Source: Sphingopyxis sp. | Lineage (GTDB): Bacteria; Pseudomonadota; Alphaproteobacteria; Sphingomonadales; Sphingomonadaceae | Assembly: GCF_016704835.1 (NCBI RefSeq) | Contig: NZ_JADIZJ010000022.1 | Span: 81,683-145,682, forward strand | Direction of reading: 5' to 3' | DNA length: 64,000 nt | Shown: piece after piece, positions 8,422-17,520 of the stretch | Layout: every line of letters begins with the position of its first letter | How positions within the stretch are numbered: the stretch's first letter is position 1 | The notes under the pieces: model-generated | The model's database searches: none | Told to the model about the DNA's origin: nothing | The model's input: only the letters and a program-made list of their open reading frames with translations | Translations under genes and position numbers: made by a program

Positions 8422-9500
8422 CGGGGCGGCAGTTGCTTCATCGGATCAACGGGTAAGCGATTTTTTCGCAGCTGGAAATGGAGTTGCGACGTCTGGACCT
8501 GACCGGTCGCTCCGGCGCGCCCGATAACGTCGCCCGTCCGAACCGCCTGACCGCGTTGCACGTCGATGCGCGCCGCATGGCCATAGGCACTGACCCAGCC
8601 GCCGCCATGGTTGATCAAGATCAGCCCGCCATAAACCCCAATCTGGTCGCCGGCATAAGCGACCACGCCAGCGGCGGTGGCGCGGATCGGGGTGCCCGCG
8701 GCGGCGGCGATGTTGATGCCGTCGCTGACCTTGCCCGGCGCGAGCGCGCCGAAGCGCGCGAGGATCGGACCCTTGAGGGGCCAGGCGAAGCGGCCGGTGA
8801 ACGCGGCCGGGGCGGCGAGCGCGGTGGTCACCGGCTGGCGCGGCGCGGTGCTGCCCGTGGCGGGGCGCGCGGTCTCGGCGAGCGCGGGTTGGCTGCCGGT
8901 GACGATGTCGTCAATGTCGAGGGTGAAGGCGGCGGCGCGGGCGCCGACATTGACGGGGCCACCCGGTGCCGACCGCGCATTGGCGGGCAGACGAAGCCGC
9001 TGGCCGATGCGCAGGATATACGGGTCGGCTAGTGCGTTGATCGTGATGATCTCGCCCCATTCGGCGCCATAGGCGCGCGCGATGCTGATCCCGGTCTCGC
9101 CCGCGCCGACGCGGTGGTAAAGGCCGGCGGGGATGCGGATCTGCTGGCCGGGGTGCAAGATGAAGGGCGGGGCGAGGTCGTTCTCGAGCGCAAGCGCTTC
9201 GGATCCGGCGCCGTTCCTCTCGCCGATCGTGCGCAGCGTGTCGCCGGGGCGGACGGTGTAGAGGTCCGCGCTGACGCGCACGGCGTTGGTCGCGGCGGTT
9301 TTGAGCGTCCAGGTCGGCCGGGCATCGCCGCCGACGACATCGCTGGCCGCCTGGCGTTCGAAGTCGAAGCTGTCGGAGATCGGCGGCGCTACTTGCGCTG
9401 CGGCGACCAGGCGTGGCGGCGGGGCCGGGGCTGCGGGGATGCAACCGGCAAGCAGCACCGCGCCCAGCAACACCCCGACATGATGTCTGATTTCCCCCAC
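8418..9500 (-). CDS. LysM and degenerate LytM (M23-like) lipoprotein, NlpD-like
   Basis: A 360-residue envelope protein with a signal peptide and lipobox (LLAGC, Cys about 19). It has two LysM peptidoglycan-binding modules (about 80-175) and a C-terminal LytM/M23 domain (about 245-355). The zinc ligands of active M23 peptidases are mostly lost: the HxGxD region reads SDGINIA and the HxH region reads QLHFQLR. This matches NlpD/EnvC-type proteins, which activate amidases at the septum rather than cut themselves. Its position after surE, as nlpD follows surE/pcm in many proteobacteria, supports that role. It overlaps the K+ channel gene by 4 bp. Confidence 0.88.
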   Translation of the reverse strand: MGEIRHHVGVLLGAVLLAGCIPAAPAPPPRLVAAAQVAPPISDSFDFERQAASDVVGGDARPTWTLKTAATNAVRVSADLYTVRPGDTLRTIGERNGAGSEALALENDLAPPFILHPGQQIRIPAGLYHRVGAGETGISIARAYGAEWGEIITINALADPYILRIGQRLRLPANARSAPGGPVNVGARAAAFTLDIDDIVTGSQPALAETARPATGSTAPRQPVTTALAAPAAFTGRFAWPLKGPILARFGALAPGKVSDGINIAAAAGTPIRATAAGVVAYAGDQIGVYGGLILINHGGGWVSAYGHAARIDVQRGQAVRTGDVIGRAGATGQVQTSQLHFQLRKNRLPVDPMKQLPPR

Positions 9501-9587
9501 GCGTTTTCTTTGCCAAAGCCGCGATGCGGTGGCTAGCCGATTTCCTGGCTGAATCCTCTCTGTGGCGTAGCGATGAGGAGAATCTTG

Positions 9588-10352
9588 TCAGACCGCGTAA
9601 GCACCCCGCAACGCCGCCAGCGACGCATCATGCGTCAGGTCGAGCTGGAGCGGAGTGACCGAGATGTAGCGGTCGTCGATCGCCTCAAGGTCGCTGTCGT
9701 GCCCCGGCGAATGTTCGATGCCGTGCAGGCCGAACCAATAATAGCGATAACCGCGCGGGTCGGTGCCTTCGACGATCGAGCCGCGGCCATAATCGTGGAA
9801 ACCCTGGCGGGTGACGCGGATGCCCTGCACCTCGGCGGCGGGGATCGCCGGGAAGTTGATGTTGATCAGCGTGCGCGGCGGCATATCCATCGCCAGCAGC
9901 GGGCGCAGCACCTGCACCCCCCATGTCTCGGCAGGCGCGAATGGCACGGTGTCACCCATGCCTTCCTTGGCATAGACCTGGCTGAGCGCGATCGAAGGAA
10001 TCCCCGCTAGCGCGCCCTCGATCGCCGCCGACACGGTCCCCGAATAGGTGATATCGTCGCCGAGGTTGGCGCCGCGATTGACACCCGACAGGATCAGGTC
10101 GGGCTTGTCGGGCATCAGCTTGCCGATCGCCATCATCACCGAGTCGGTGGGCGTGCCGCTGCACGAGAAGCGCCGCTCGTCATGCTGGCGGATGCGGACG
10201 GGACGCGAGAGGGTGAGCGAGTGACCCGCGCCCGACTGTTCCTCGGCGGGGGCGCACACCCAGATGTCGTCGGAAAGCTGGCGCGCGAGCGTTTCGAGAA
10301 TAGCAAGGCCGGGGGCGTGGTAGCCGTCGTCGTTGGTGAGGAGGATGCGCAA
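9588..10352 (-). CDS. surE: 5'/3'-nucleotidase SurE
   Basis: A 254-residue phosphatase acting on nucleoside monophosphates, linked to stationary-phase survival. The N-terminus MRILLTNDDGYHAPG carries the metal-binding D8-D9 pair. Further SurE motifs are SGVNRGANLGDDITYSGTVSAA and INFP. It lies between serS (upstream, 96 bp) and the NlpD-like gene (downstream, 87 bp) on the same strand. Start and length fit the family. Confidence 0.97.
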   Translation of the reverse strand: MRILLTNDDGYHAPGLAILETLARQLSDDIWVCAPAEEQSGAGHSLTLSRPVRIRQHDERRFSCSGTPTDSVMMAIGKLMPDKPDLILSGVNRGANLGDDITYSGTVSAAIEGALAGIPSIALSQVYAKEGMGDTVPFAPAETWGVQVLRPLLAMDMPPRTLININFPAIPAAEVQGIRVTRQGFHDYGRGSIVEGTDPRGYRYYWFGLHGIEHSPGHDSDLEAIDDRYISVTPLQLDLTHDASLAALRGAYAV

Positions 10353-10410
10353 GTTTCGGTCTTTCTCTCTTCGTCATGTCGGACTTGATTTGGCATCCCT
10401 CCAGCGATGG

Positions 10411-10443
10411 CGTCGTGGACCCCGGATCACGTCCGGGGCGACG
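10411..10443. repeat. Palindromic intergenic repeat (accccgg...ccgggg type)
   Basis: Short inverted repeat gaccccggatca/cgtccggggc between serS and surE. Related copies occur at 25379 and 30191. These are probable hairpins common in sphingomonad genomes. Confidence 0.6.
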
Positions 10444-10448
10444 ATGGT

Positions 10449-11729
10449 TTAGCTGGCGGGCGTGAGCTTGGTGATCCCGCCCATATACGGGAGCAGCGCC
10501 GCCGGAATATCGACACTCCCATCCGCCTGCTGATAATTCTCCAGCACCGCCACCAGCGTCCGCCCGACCGCCAGCCCCGACCCGTTGAGCGTGTGGGCGA
10601 ATTCATTGCTCTTGCCGCCCTCGCGCCGGAAGCGGCTGTTCATGCGCCGCGCCTGGAAATCGCCGCAGTTCGAGCAGCTCGAAATCTCGCGATAGGCGTT
10701 CTGGCCGGGCAGCCACACTTCGAGGTCATAGGTCTTGCGCGCCGCAAAACCCATGTCGCCGGCGCACAGCAGCATCTTGCGATAGGGCAGCTCAAGCGCT
10801 TCTAGGATCGTTTCGGCGGCGCGGGTCTTGCGTTCCAGCTCGGCATCGCTGTCTTCGGGGCGAGTAATCGAGACCAGCTCGACCTTCCAGAACTGGTGCT
10901 GGCGGATATAGCCGCGCGTGTCGCGCCCCGCCGACCCGGCTTCGGAGCGGAAGCAGGGGGTGAGTGCGGTCATGCGGATCGGCAGGTCGGCCTCGGGCAA
11001 TATCTCTTCGCGCACCGCGTTGGTCAGGCTCATCTCCGACGTCGAGATCAGCCAGCGGCCATCGGTGGTCTGGAACAGATCTTCGCGGAATTTGGGCAGC
11101 TGGGTGGTGCCGAACGCGGCGTCATCGCGCACCATCAGTGGCGTCGCGCATTCGGTGTAGCCCGCGTCAATGGTCTGCCGATCGATCATGAACTGGCCAA
11201 GCGCGCGTTCGAGCCGCGCCATCTGGCCGCGAAGAAATGCAAAGCGCGCGCCCGACATCTTGGCCGCGGTTTCGAAATCGAGCCCGAGTGCCGGGGCGAA
11301 GTCGGCATGTTCTTGCGGCGCGAAGTCGAAGCTGCGCGGGGTGCCCCAGCGCGAAACTTCGATATTGCCGTCTTCGTCCATTCCCTCGGGAACATCAGCG
11401 GCGGGCAGGTTGGGCAGCGCGGCGAGAATATCCTGCAGGGCGGCGAGCTGCTCACGCTCGGCATTTTCCTTCTCGGGCAGCGACGTCTTGAGCGTCGCAA
11501 CCTCGGCTTTGAGCGCTTCGGCCTTGTCCTTGTCGCCCTGCGCCATTGCCTGGCCGATCAGCTTCGATACTTCGTTGCGGCGCGCCAGCGAGGCCTGAAT
11601 CTCGGTCTGCAGCGCGCGCACCGACGCGTCGGCGGTCAGGATGGCGGCGGACAGGGGTTCGAGACCGCGGCGGACGAGGCCGGCGTCGAAAGCTTGCGGG
11701 TCATCCCGGATCAGGCGGATATCGTGCAT
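10449..11729 (-). CDS. serS: Serine-tRNA ligase
   Basis: SerRS, 426 residues, charges tRNA-Ser (and tRNA-Sec where present). The N-terminal coiled-coil tRNA-binding arm spans about residues 30-105 and is rich in K, E, A and L. The class II catalytic core follows, with motif 2 around [22 protein letters not shown] and motif 3 near [18 protein letters not shown]. The start [15 protein letters not shown] is typical. It is the first gene of the serS-surE-nlpD-like-channel run on the minus strand. Confidence 0.98.
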   Translation of the reverse strand: MHDIRLIRDDPQAFDAGLVRRGLEPLSAAILTADASVRALQTEIQASLARRNEVSKLIGQAMAQGDKDKAEALKAEVATLKTSLPEKENAEREQLAALQDILAALPNLPAADVPEGMDEDGNIEVSRWGTPRSFDFAPQEHADFAPALGLDFETAAKMSGARFAFLRGQMARLERALGQFMIDRQTIDAGYTECATPLMVRDDAAFGTTQLPKFREDLFQTTDGRWLISTSEMSLTNAVREEILPEADLPIRMTALTPCFRSEAGSAGRDTRGYIRQHQFWKVELVSITRPEDSDAELERKTRAAETILEALELPYRKMLLCAGDMGFAARKTYDLEVWLPGQNAYREISSCSNCGDFQARRMNSRFRREGGKSNEFAHTLNGSGLAVGRTLVAVLENYQQADGSVDIPAALLPYMGGITKLTPAS

Positions 11730-11845
11730 GGGCGCGCTATGGCGTTGCTGGGCAAGGGGTGCAAGCCTGTCCTTGCCCGACCCTCCCTGCGGCGCAGCGA
11801 TGCGCAGGATTGTCAGCCGGGAAGGCGGCGCAAGCCCGACGCGTC

Positions 11846-11880
11846 CATAAAAAGGGGCCGCCCCGAAAGGCGGCCCTGCA
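11846..11880 (-). terminator. Rho-independent terminator after the PEP-CTERM gene
   Basis: Read on the minus strand, gggccgcc pairs with ggcggccc around a short loop (11855-11876), followed by a run of T. It lies 45 bp past the stop of the Ser-rich gene and upstream of serS. Confidence 0.75.
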
Positions 11881-11924
11881 GTATGGTGGTCCGGGTTAGC
11901 CCCCCCCGACCTCCAGTGGATCGT

Positions 11925-13202
11925 TTACGCCGCGTCGACGTCTTTGTCGTTTTGGTTCGCCGCGCGACGGCGCGCGACCAGCGCCACGGCGGCGGCGCCG
12001 AACAACAGCATCATCGGCGGCGCCGGAACCGGGGTCGGGGTGCCCGACGAGCTGCTGGTGCTGCCGCCCGAACTGGACGATGAAGAAGAGGACGACGAGC
12101 TGCTGCTGGACGATGAGGACCCGGTGCTGCCCGTGCTGGTGCTGCCGGTTGAACCCCAGCTGCTGCTGCCACCGGTCGCGCCCGAAGAGGTTGCGCCGCT
12201 CGATGTGCTGCTGCTCGACGACGAAGAGCTGGACGACGAGCTGCTGGAACCACCCGAACTGCTGCTGGAGCCGCCCGAGCTGCCGCTGGAGCCGCCCGAG
12301 CTGCCGCTGGAACCATTCGAACCGCCCGAGCTGCCATGCGACGAGCTGCCCCAGCCCGAGCTGCCATGCGACGAGCCGCCCTTTGATGAGCTGCCGCCGC
12401 CCGATGAGGACGAGCTGGAAGAGGATGACGAGGACGACGAGCTCGACGACGAACTGCTGCTCGACGATGAGGTGCTGACATTGCCCGACGACGTCGAGAC
12501 ATTACCCGACGAGGTCGAAACGCCGCCGGTCGAGGTGCTGACGCCGCCGGTCGACGTGCTGACGCCGCCGGTTGACGTCGAAACGCCCCCCGTTGATGTC
12601 GAGACCCCGCCGGTCGAGGTCGAGACGCCGCTCGAGGTGCTCACGCCGCCGGTGGACGTTGAAACGCCGCCGGTCGAGGTCGAGGTGCTGACGCCGCCGG
12701 TCGAGGTCGAGACGCCGCCCGACGTGCTGCTGCTGGTCGTGCTGAGGCCGCCGGTCGTCGTTGAGGTGACCACGACGCTGCCGCCGCCGCCGCTGCTGCT
12801 GCCGCCAAAGAAACCGCCGAAGAAGCCACCGCCGATGCCGCCGCCAAAACCGCCGCCGATCACCGTTACGCCACTGCCGCCGCTGCCGCCGCCTTCAAAG
12901 CCGCCGCGCGGGAAGGGCGCGTAAGGGATCGGTGGCAAGGGAATCGTCTGGGTTACCACCTGCGTCTGCGGGGTCGCGGTGCGGATGATGCGCTTGGTCG
13001 TTACGACGCGGCGGATCCGCTTGACCGGCTTGCGCGCGGCATGGCGCTTGCGCACCACCTTTTTGCCGACGCAGGGTGAGCAGGACTTGACCGTCTGGGC
13101 ACGCGCCTTGGGAACGTCGGTGATCTGCATCGCGCCGGTCCCGATCAGCGCACCACCGCAGGTGCAGGCGCAAAGCTTGGCGAGGGCCATTCGGACAGAC
13201 AT
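11925..13202 (-). CDS. Ser/Gly-rich repetitive exported protein with PEP-CTERM sorting signal
   Basis: A 425-residue protein. It has an N-terminal signal region, then a basic Arg/Lys-rich stretch (about 45-75), then a Gly-rich linker. Next comes a long run of GGVSTST-type heptads (about 170-245), then near-pure Ser tracts. It ends TPVPAPP, a hydrophobic helix and RRRAA, which is a PEP-CTERM type C-terminal anchor processed by an exosortase. Such proteins are exported and often tied to exopolysaccharide or biofilm; no exosortase is in the window. I start at ATG 13202 behind aaagaaagagaaacc; the open frame extends upstream without good support. No enzymatic domain is visible. Confidence 0.8.
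   Translation of the reverse strand: MSVRMALAKLCACTCGGALIGTGAMQITDVPKARAQTVKSCSPCVGKKVVRKRHAARKPVKRIRRVVTTKRIIRTATPQTQVVTQTIPLPPIPYAPFPRGGFEGGGSGGSGVTVIGGGFGGGIGGGFFGGFFGGSSSGGGGSVVVTSTTTGGLSTTSSSTSGGVSTSTGGVSTSTSTGGVSTSTGGVSTSSGVSTSTGGVSTSTGGVSTSTGGVSTSTGGVSTSTGGVSTSSGNVSTSSGNVSTSSSSSSSSSSSSSSSSSSSSSSSGGGSSSKGGSSHGSSGWGSSSHGSSGGSNGSSGSSGGSSGSSGGSSSSSGGSSSSSSSSSSSSSSTSSGATSSGATGGSSSWGSTGSTSTGSTGSSSSSSSSSSSSSSSSSGGSTSSSSGTPTPVPAPPMMLLFGAAAVALVARRRAANQNDKDVDAA
12050..12750 (-). repeat. Low-complexity coding repeat (GGVSTST heptads and poly-Ser)
   Basis: Within the PEP-CTERM gene, 12500-12740 holds tandem units near 21-24 bp encoding GGVSTST. The segment 12050-12470 encodes long Ser runs with Gly. 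Units differ mostly at third positions. The array is prone to slippage, so its length may vary among strains and be mis-assembled. Confidence 0.8.
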
Positions 13203-13639
13203 AGGTTTCTCTTTCTTTCCCGTTGCAGGTGCAAAGCGCCATCCACCGACACCCGTTTCACCTTCGCTATACCCCAAAAGGTCAAAGCTTTGCGAACACG
13301 GCAATTGCGTTAACCGCGTTTGCCTGTCCGACAGCGGGAAAAGGGCGCCGGAATCAACCCTAATGGCGCTTATTGTCCCAAAATAGTACGGAAACCGCAA
13401 TGATTCTATGCGATTGGTTAATCTTCGGCCCTAAATCGGGCTCGCCCGTGGGGCACCGCGGCTCGCGATCGGCGGGCGGGAATCACCCGGAACACGCTCT
13501 TCGTTCAGCCGCGCTTCACGCCCCGTCGCTATCGGCTGCTTAGGCGCTTGTATCGAAACCAGCGGCTGGTTATAGGCGCGCCACTCCCTGCACCGCTTGG
13601 CGGGCCGCAGGGTGACAGGAAAGGACGCGAGAGCCCCTC
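13203..13639. other. 437-bp divergent intergenic region
   Basis: Separates the PEP-CTERM gene (minus) from dksA (plus). I see no convincing gene, RNA or strong palindrome. It must hold promoters for both genes; I could not assign them with confidence. Confidence 0.4.
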
Positions 13640-14101
13640 ATGCCGACCAAGATTGCCGATGTTGGCGCTGACGCGCTTCGCGCAGCCAAATCAAATCTCG
13701 ATTCGGATTATGTTCCTCGCGACGACGAAGAGTTTATGAACGAGCGGCAGCAGGAATATTTCCGCGGCCTGCTGCTCGCCTGGAAAAAGTCGATCCTGTC
13801 CGAATCCGAATCGACCCTCGCGCACTTGCAGGACGGTCCCCTGCGCGAACCCGACCTTGCCGATCGCGCCTCGAGCGAGACCGACTGGGCGATCGAGCTG
13901 CGTACCCGCGACCGCCAGCGCAAGCTGATCGCCAAGATCGATTCGGCGATCCGCCGCATCGACGAGGGTGAATATGGCTATTGCGCGGTGACCGGTGAGC
14001 CGATCTCGCTCGCCCGCCTGCAAGCCCGCCCGATCGCAACGATGACGCTCGAAGCGCAAGAGCGCCACGAGCGTAACGAGCGGATTTCGCGCGAGGATTG
14101 A
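13640..14101 (+). CDS. dksA: RNA polymerase-binding transcription factor DksA
   Basis: A 153-residue DksA that binds the RNA polymerase secondary channel and works with ppGpp. The coiled-coil region spans about residues 33-115, with DxxDxA-like tip residues in PDLADRASSETDW. The C-terminal TraR-type region reads YGYCAVTGEPI...RPIATMTLEAQERHE. Only the first of the four zinc-finger cysteines is kept, as in other alphaproteobacterial DksA proteins, so a bound zinc is unlikely. The start at 13640 gives the N-terminal extension normal for sphingomonads; ATG 13737 is a shorter option. Confidence 0.95.
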   Translation: MPTKIADVGADALRAAKSNLDSDYVPRDDEEFMNERQQEYFRGLLLAWKKSILSESESTLAHLQDGPLREPDLADRASSETDWAIELRTRDRQRKLIAKIDSAIRRIDEGEYGYCAVTGEPISLARLQARPIATMTLEAQERHERNERISRED

Positions 14102-14208
14102 TCTGCGCCGGCACGTGCCACAGCTTTGGCATGCCGGCAGTTTACGTTTCCGCAATGGCTCGGCGCTAGATACGCATCCCTGACAATCAACGCGGGGAAT
14201 GGGTCGCA

Positions 14209-14598
14209 ATGGATTCGCGTGGGCCGGTATCGGTAGATGAAGAAGTGGCGGCGCTATCGCGCGGCGCTGATCGGGACAGCCTGTTCATGCAGGCCGGGCT
14301 GATCCTGCCGGGTCGCGCCGATCCGGTGGTCGTGCGGGTGCGCAACCTGTCGCCGGGCGGCATGCTCGCCGAGGGCAAGATCCGCGTCGAACAGGGCGCG
14401 GCCGTCGAGATCGACCTCAAAAATATCGGGCCGGTGCCGGGCCGCATCATTTGGGCGGGCGAGGGCAAGTTCGGCATCGCGTTCGATCATCAGATCGATC
14501 CGCAGGCGGTGCGTCGTCAGGTGGTATCGCAGTCCGATCTGCCGCCGCATCTGCGGCGCTCGGGGCTGGAGCGGGGGCCGCTGTACCGCCGACGCTGA
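14209..14598 (+). CDS. PilZ domain protein
   Basis: A 129-residue single-domain protein. The PilZ signature NLSPGG (matching D/NxSxxG) is at about residues 46-51. Upstream, R-G-A-D-R may serve as the RxxxR arm that grips cyclic di-GMP. The strands VEIDLKNIGPVPGRIIWAGEGKFGIAFD complete the beta-barrel. It probably acts as a small c-di-GMP receptor or adaptor; the target is unknown. It follows dksA by 107 bp on the same strand and converges with a small DUF465 gene. Confidence 0.82.
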   Translation: MDSRGPVSVDEEVAALSRGADRDSLFMQAGLILPGRADPVVVRVRNLSPGGMLAEGKIRVEQGAAVEIDLKNIGPVPGRIIWAGEGKFGIAFDHQIDPQAVRRQVVSQSDLPPHLRRSGLERGPLYRRR

Positions 14599-14646
14599 TG
14601 CGTCCTGCATAGGGCGGCACCAGCGGGCGGTATCGGCCGGCGATCG

Positions 14647-14805
14647 TCAGGCGATCGCGAGCATCTCTTCCTTGAGTTTCAGTTTCTGCTTTTTCAGTTG
14701 CGCCAGCGCCGCCATGTCGGGCGCGGGACGCCGCTCTTCATTCGCAATTTTCTCGTCAAGGTTCGCGTGACGCGACTTCAGGGCGGAAAGATGCGACGTG
14801 CTCAT
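14647..14805 (-). CDS. DUF465 (YdcH-like) small protein
   Basis: A 52-residue, highly charged, helical protein. It has HLSALKSRHANLDEKI near the N-terminus, which is the DUF465 core, and a Lys/Leu-rich tail ending LKEEMLAIA. The start ATG at 14805 is preceded by aaaggaga, a strong ribosome site. Members of this family are short coiled coils of unknown role. A second DUF465 gene diverges from it 125 bp away. Confidence 0.85.
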   Translation of the reverse strand: MSTSHLSALKSRHANLDEKIANEERRPAPDMAALAQLKKQKLKLKEEMLAIA

Positions 14806-14930
14806 GGGCCATTCTCCTTTTCGACTCGATTGGCAGGGCCGATTAAATCACGAAACGGGGCGAATGTCGTGACGATTCGCCGAGCCGGTCCCCGTTGCGG
14901 ACCAGTGGTGAACGTGGCAGGGAAGCGGTC

Positions 14931-15128
14931 GTGAGCCACGACGAAATTACCCAGCGCCTGGAACTGTTACGGATCGAGCATCGCGACCTCGACGCGGCGA
15001 TCATTGCGCTCGGCACGGCAGCGGTCCCCGACCAGTTGCAGCTCGCGCGGCTCAAGAAACGCAAGCTGCGGCTGCGCGACGAGATTGCGTGGTGCGAGGA
15101 CCAGCTGGTTCCCGATATTATCGCCTGA
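14931..15128 (+). CDS. DUF465 (YdcH-like) small protein, second copy
   Basis: A 65-residue protein starting at GTG 14931 behind agggaagc. It carries the same core as the first copy (LELLRIEHRDLDAAIIAL) followed by LARLKKRKLRLRDEIAW. Predicted as an antiparallel helical hairpin. The divergent pairing with 14647-14805 suggests an old duplication with shared control. An upstream in-frame ATG (14895) is less likely as a start because it lacks a ribosome site. Confidence 0.85.
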   Translation: MSHDEITQRLELLRIEHRDLDAAIIALGTAAVPDQLQLARLKKRKLRLRDEIAWCEDQLVPDIIA

Positions 15129-15232
15129 ATCAAAACGGGACGGTCGCGGGCCGCAATTTCATGGTTACCGCCATTGCATTGCCGCGCAGCCATGGCATCC
15201 ATCGGTTCATGGTCGCGCGGCATTCAGACATC

Positions 15233-15679
15233 ATGGCAATCGCAGTGCCGGTGCAGCGCGCGCAGGTCGAAAATCTTTATGTCGAGGCGATGGTCCTCGC
15301 CGACGAGGCGCACGCCGCCTTTGCAGCGCAGCGCGACCTGGGCGATATCGGGCGCGACGGGCTAATGCAGATCAGCCTGGCGTGCGAATCGCTCAAGACC
15401 ACGACGCGGCTGATGCATGTCATCGCCTGGCTGCTCCACCGCCGCGCGATGATGGCCGGCGATCCGGGAGCGGGGCCGAACGACAGCGCGGCGCGGATCG
15501 GTGCGCCCGTTGAGGCCGACTGGGACGTCTGCGCGGGGTTCGAGGCGTCGGTGCGGCGGATCATCGCGGCGAGCGAGCGCTTGTTCGAGCGCATCGCGGG
15601 GCTGGAGGCGGGCTGGGATGCACCGCGGGCAGCAACGCCGGTGCAGCGCTTGCTGGCGCAGCTGGAAGCGCGGCTCTAG
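15233..15679 (+). CDS. DUF1465 family protein
   Basis: About 148 residues, all-helical. The segment VENLYVEAMVLADEAHAAF and a later VQRLLAQLEARL fit the DUF1465 family of alphaproteobacterial cytoplasmic proteins, whose function is not established. The frame is open from 15089, so starts at 15161, 15209 or 15233 are possible. I chose 15233 because it places the family core near the N-terminus; no start has a clear ribosome site. It follows the second DUF465 gene on the same strand. Confidence 0.75.
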   Translation: MAIAVPVQRAQVENLYVEAMVLADEAHAAFAAQRDLGDIGRDGLMQISLACESLKTTTRLMHVIAWLLHRRAMMAGDPGAGPNDSAARIGAPVEADWDVCAGFEASVRRIIAASERLFERIAGLEAGWDAPRAATPVQRLLAQLEARL

Positions 15680-15745
15680 CAGAGCGCCAGGTCCGCTTTG
15701 GCGTGACGAGGCTGAGGGTGGACACAATTCGTCGCAGCTTGCCGA

Positions 15746-16825
15746 CTACCCCAACCACTCCACCCACGCGCCATGGGCGTGGGCATGCGCCAGCTTCACC
15801 GCGTCGCCGCCCCGCGGCCAATATCGTACCACCAGCTCATGATGATGCACCGTCCGATTGGCTTCGAGTGCGATCCAAGCCAATGGGCGATCGGCACTCG
15901 CGCGTGCCCCCGCGGCTTCCATCGCCGCAGTGATCCGAACTTGTTGGTCAGCGGGGACATATTGCCAGACGATCGAATGCATCAGGACGCGCGTCGTCCC
16001 GTCTGCCTGTGGGCGCGCGAGTTCGGCCTCGACAAAGTCGGCGGCATTGGCATGGACCAGCTGCGGCGGCGCTGCGGTCGCCGCGGCAATCGCCGCCGCC
16101 ATGCGCTCAAACCGGACATGATGTTCGGGCCAGATATAGGCTTTCAGGCGCAGCGCCTGCGCCGGATCGGTGAGGTCGACCGGCGCAACGTCGCAACCTT
16201 TCAAGCCCGCAAATTCGATCGCGTATTGCGGCGGATGGTTGCCGCGCCAGTCGGGGGTAAACGCCATCGCGCCGGGGCGCTGTCCGACATGCACGCCGCC
16301 CAGATCATAATGATAGCGGTCAATCATCAGATTGATCCCGGCGCTCGAGCCGATTTCGAGGCAGTCGAAACGCGGCGGCAACCCCTGATCAGCCAGCCAC
16401 AGCATCGCGGCGATGAAGTTCGACGAGCGCCCCGCTTCGTTGGTCTGCGGCGGCCCATCCAGCCAGGGCAGCAGCGCCGCTTCGTGCCGCGCGACAACCC
16501 CGGCGACGATGGCGGCGTCGTTGAAATCCTCGGCATCGGCGTAGATCGGCGCCAGCTCATGCGCGCTGCCCGCCAGATGCAGCGCGTGGATGCCGCCCGC
16601 AGCGCGCAGCGGCAGCGCGTCGGCGAGCGGGGCGCCGCTCCAGTGGGCCATCCGGCGCGCAAATTCGCTGGCGGGCTTATCGAGCAAAGTTCCCAGCGCG
16701 GCGACGATGCGCGCGGTGATCGGCGCGTCATTGGCGCGGCAATAGAGCATCTGGTTGGCAAAGGCGGTGCGCACCGCCGCGGGCCCGCTCTGGGCCATGT
16801 CAACGAAGTCGTAGCGCTCGCTCAT
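15746..16825 (-). CDS. DUF2332 family protein
   Basis: A 359-residue protein matching DUF2332. The centre has [17 protein letters not shown], which resembles a nucleotide-binding or methyltransferase-like glycine loop. VWQYVP and a C-terminal [14 protein letters not shown] are further conserved stretches. No signal peptide is seen. Function is unknown. It diverges from hisG; the two start codons are 38 bp apart, so their promoters must overlap. Confidence 0.85.
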   Translation of the reverse strand: MSERYDFVDMAQSGPAAVRTAFANQMLYCRANDAPITARIVAALGTLLDKPASEFARRMAHWSGAPLADALPLRAAGGIHALHLAGSAHELAPIYADAEDFNDAAIVAGVVARHEAALLPWLDGPPQTNEAGRSSNFIAAMLWLADQGLPPRFDCLEIGSSAGINLMIDRYHYDLGGVHVGQRPGAMAFTPDWRGNHPPQYAIEFAGLKGCDVAPVDLTDPAQALRLKAYIWPEHHVRFERMAAAIAAATAAPPQLVHANAADFVEAELARPQADGTTRVLMHSIVWQYVPADQQVRITAAMEAAGARASADRPLAWIALEANRTVHHHELVVRYWPRGGDAVKLAHAHAHGAWVEWLG

Positions 16826-16863
16826 TGCCCTTTTTCCCTCCGCCGCCTATGTGCGCGACGCTT

Positions 16864-17520
16864 ATGCCCGAACCGATCATCTTTGCCATCCCCAAGGGAC
16901 GCATCCTCGACGAGGCGCTGCCGCTGCTTGCGCGCGTCGGCATCGAGCCGGCGGCCGATTTCTTTGACAAGAATAGCCGCGCGCTGGTGTTCGCGACCAA
17001 CCAGCCGCACATCTCGCTGATCCGGGTGCGCGCGTTCGACGTTGCCACTTTCGTGGCGCATGGCGCAGCGCAGCTAGGCATCGTCGGATCGGACGTCGTC
17101 GACGAATTCGATTATAGCGAGCTGTACGCGCCGGTCGATCTGGGCATCGGCCACTGCCGCCTGTCGCTGGCGGGTCCGGCCGATGCGCCGCCGCCGGGGA
17201 TGGGTGAAAGCCACATCCGCGTCGCGACCAAATATCCCGCGACAACGCGCCGCTGGTTCGCGGCGCAGGGTATCCAGGCGGAATGTATCAAGCTGAACGG
17301 CGCGATGGAGATTGCGCCGAAGCTGGGGCTCGCTTCGCACATCGTCGACCTTGTCTCGACGGGGCGGACGCTGGTCGAAAATGCGCTTGCCGAGCAGAAA
17401 ATCATCAGCGACGTGTCGGCGCGGCTGATCGTCAATCGCGCCGCGTTCAAGCTGCGCTCGGCCGAAGTGCCGGCGCTGGTCGAGCGGTTCCGTCAGGCGG
17501 TCGGCGATGCGGCGGCTTGA
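16864..17520 (+). CDS. hisG: ATP phosphoribosyltransferase, short form HisG
   Basis: First step of histidine synthesis: ATP plus PRPP gives phosphoribosyl-ATP. The protein is 218 residues, the short (HisGS) form that lacks the regulatory C-terminal domain and needs HisZ. No hisZ is in this window. Landmarks are [17 protein letters not shown] at the N-terminus and the PRPP-loop-like [14 protein letters not shown] at about 160-175. I start at ATG 16864 to give the family N-terminus; the next in-frame ATG upstream is 16849. It overlaps hisD by 14 bp. Confidence 0.95.
   Translation: MPEPIIFAIPKGRILDEALPLLARVGIEPAADFFDKNSRALVFATNQPHISLIRVRAFDVATFVAHGAAQLGIVGSDVVDEFDYSELYAPVDLGIGHCRLSLAGPADAPPPGMGESHIRVATKYPATTRRWFAAQGIQAECIKLNGAMEIAPKLGLASHIVDLVSTGRTLVENALAEQKIISDVSARLIVNRAAFKLRSAEVPALVERFRQAVGDAAA

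Noticed and set aside
12480..12750. Regular 21-24 bp repeats resembling a CRISPR array
   Set aside because: The units are adjacent, without unique spacers, and encode GGVSTST in frame in a protein gene.
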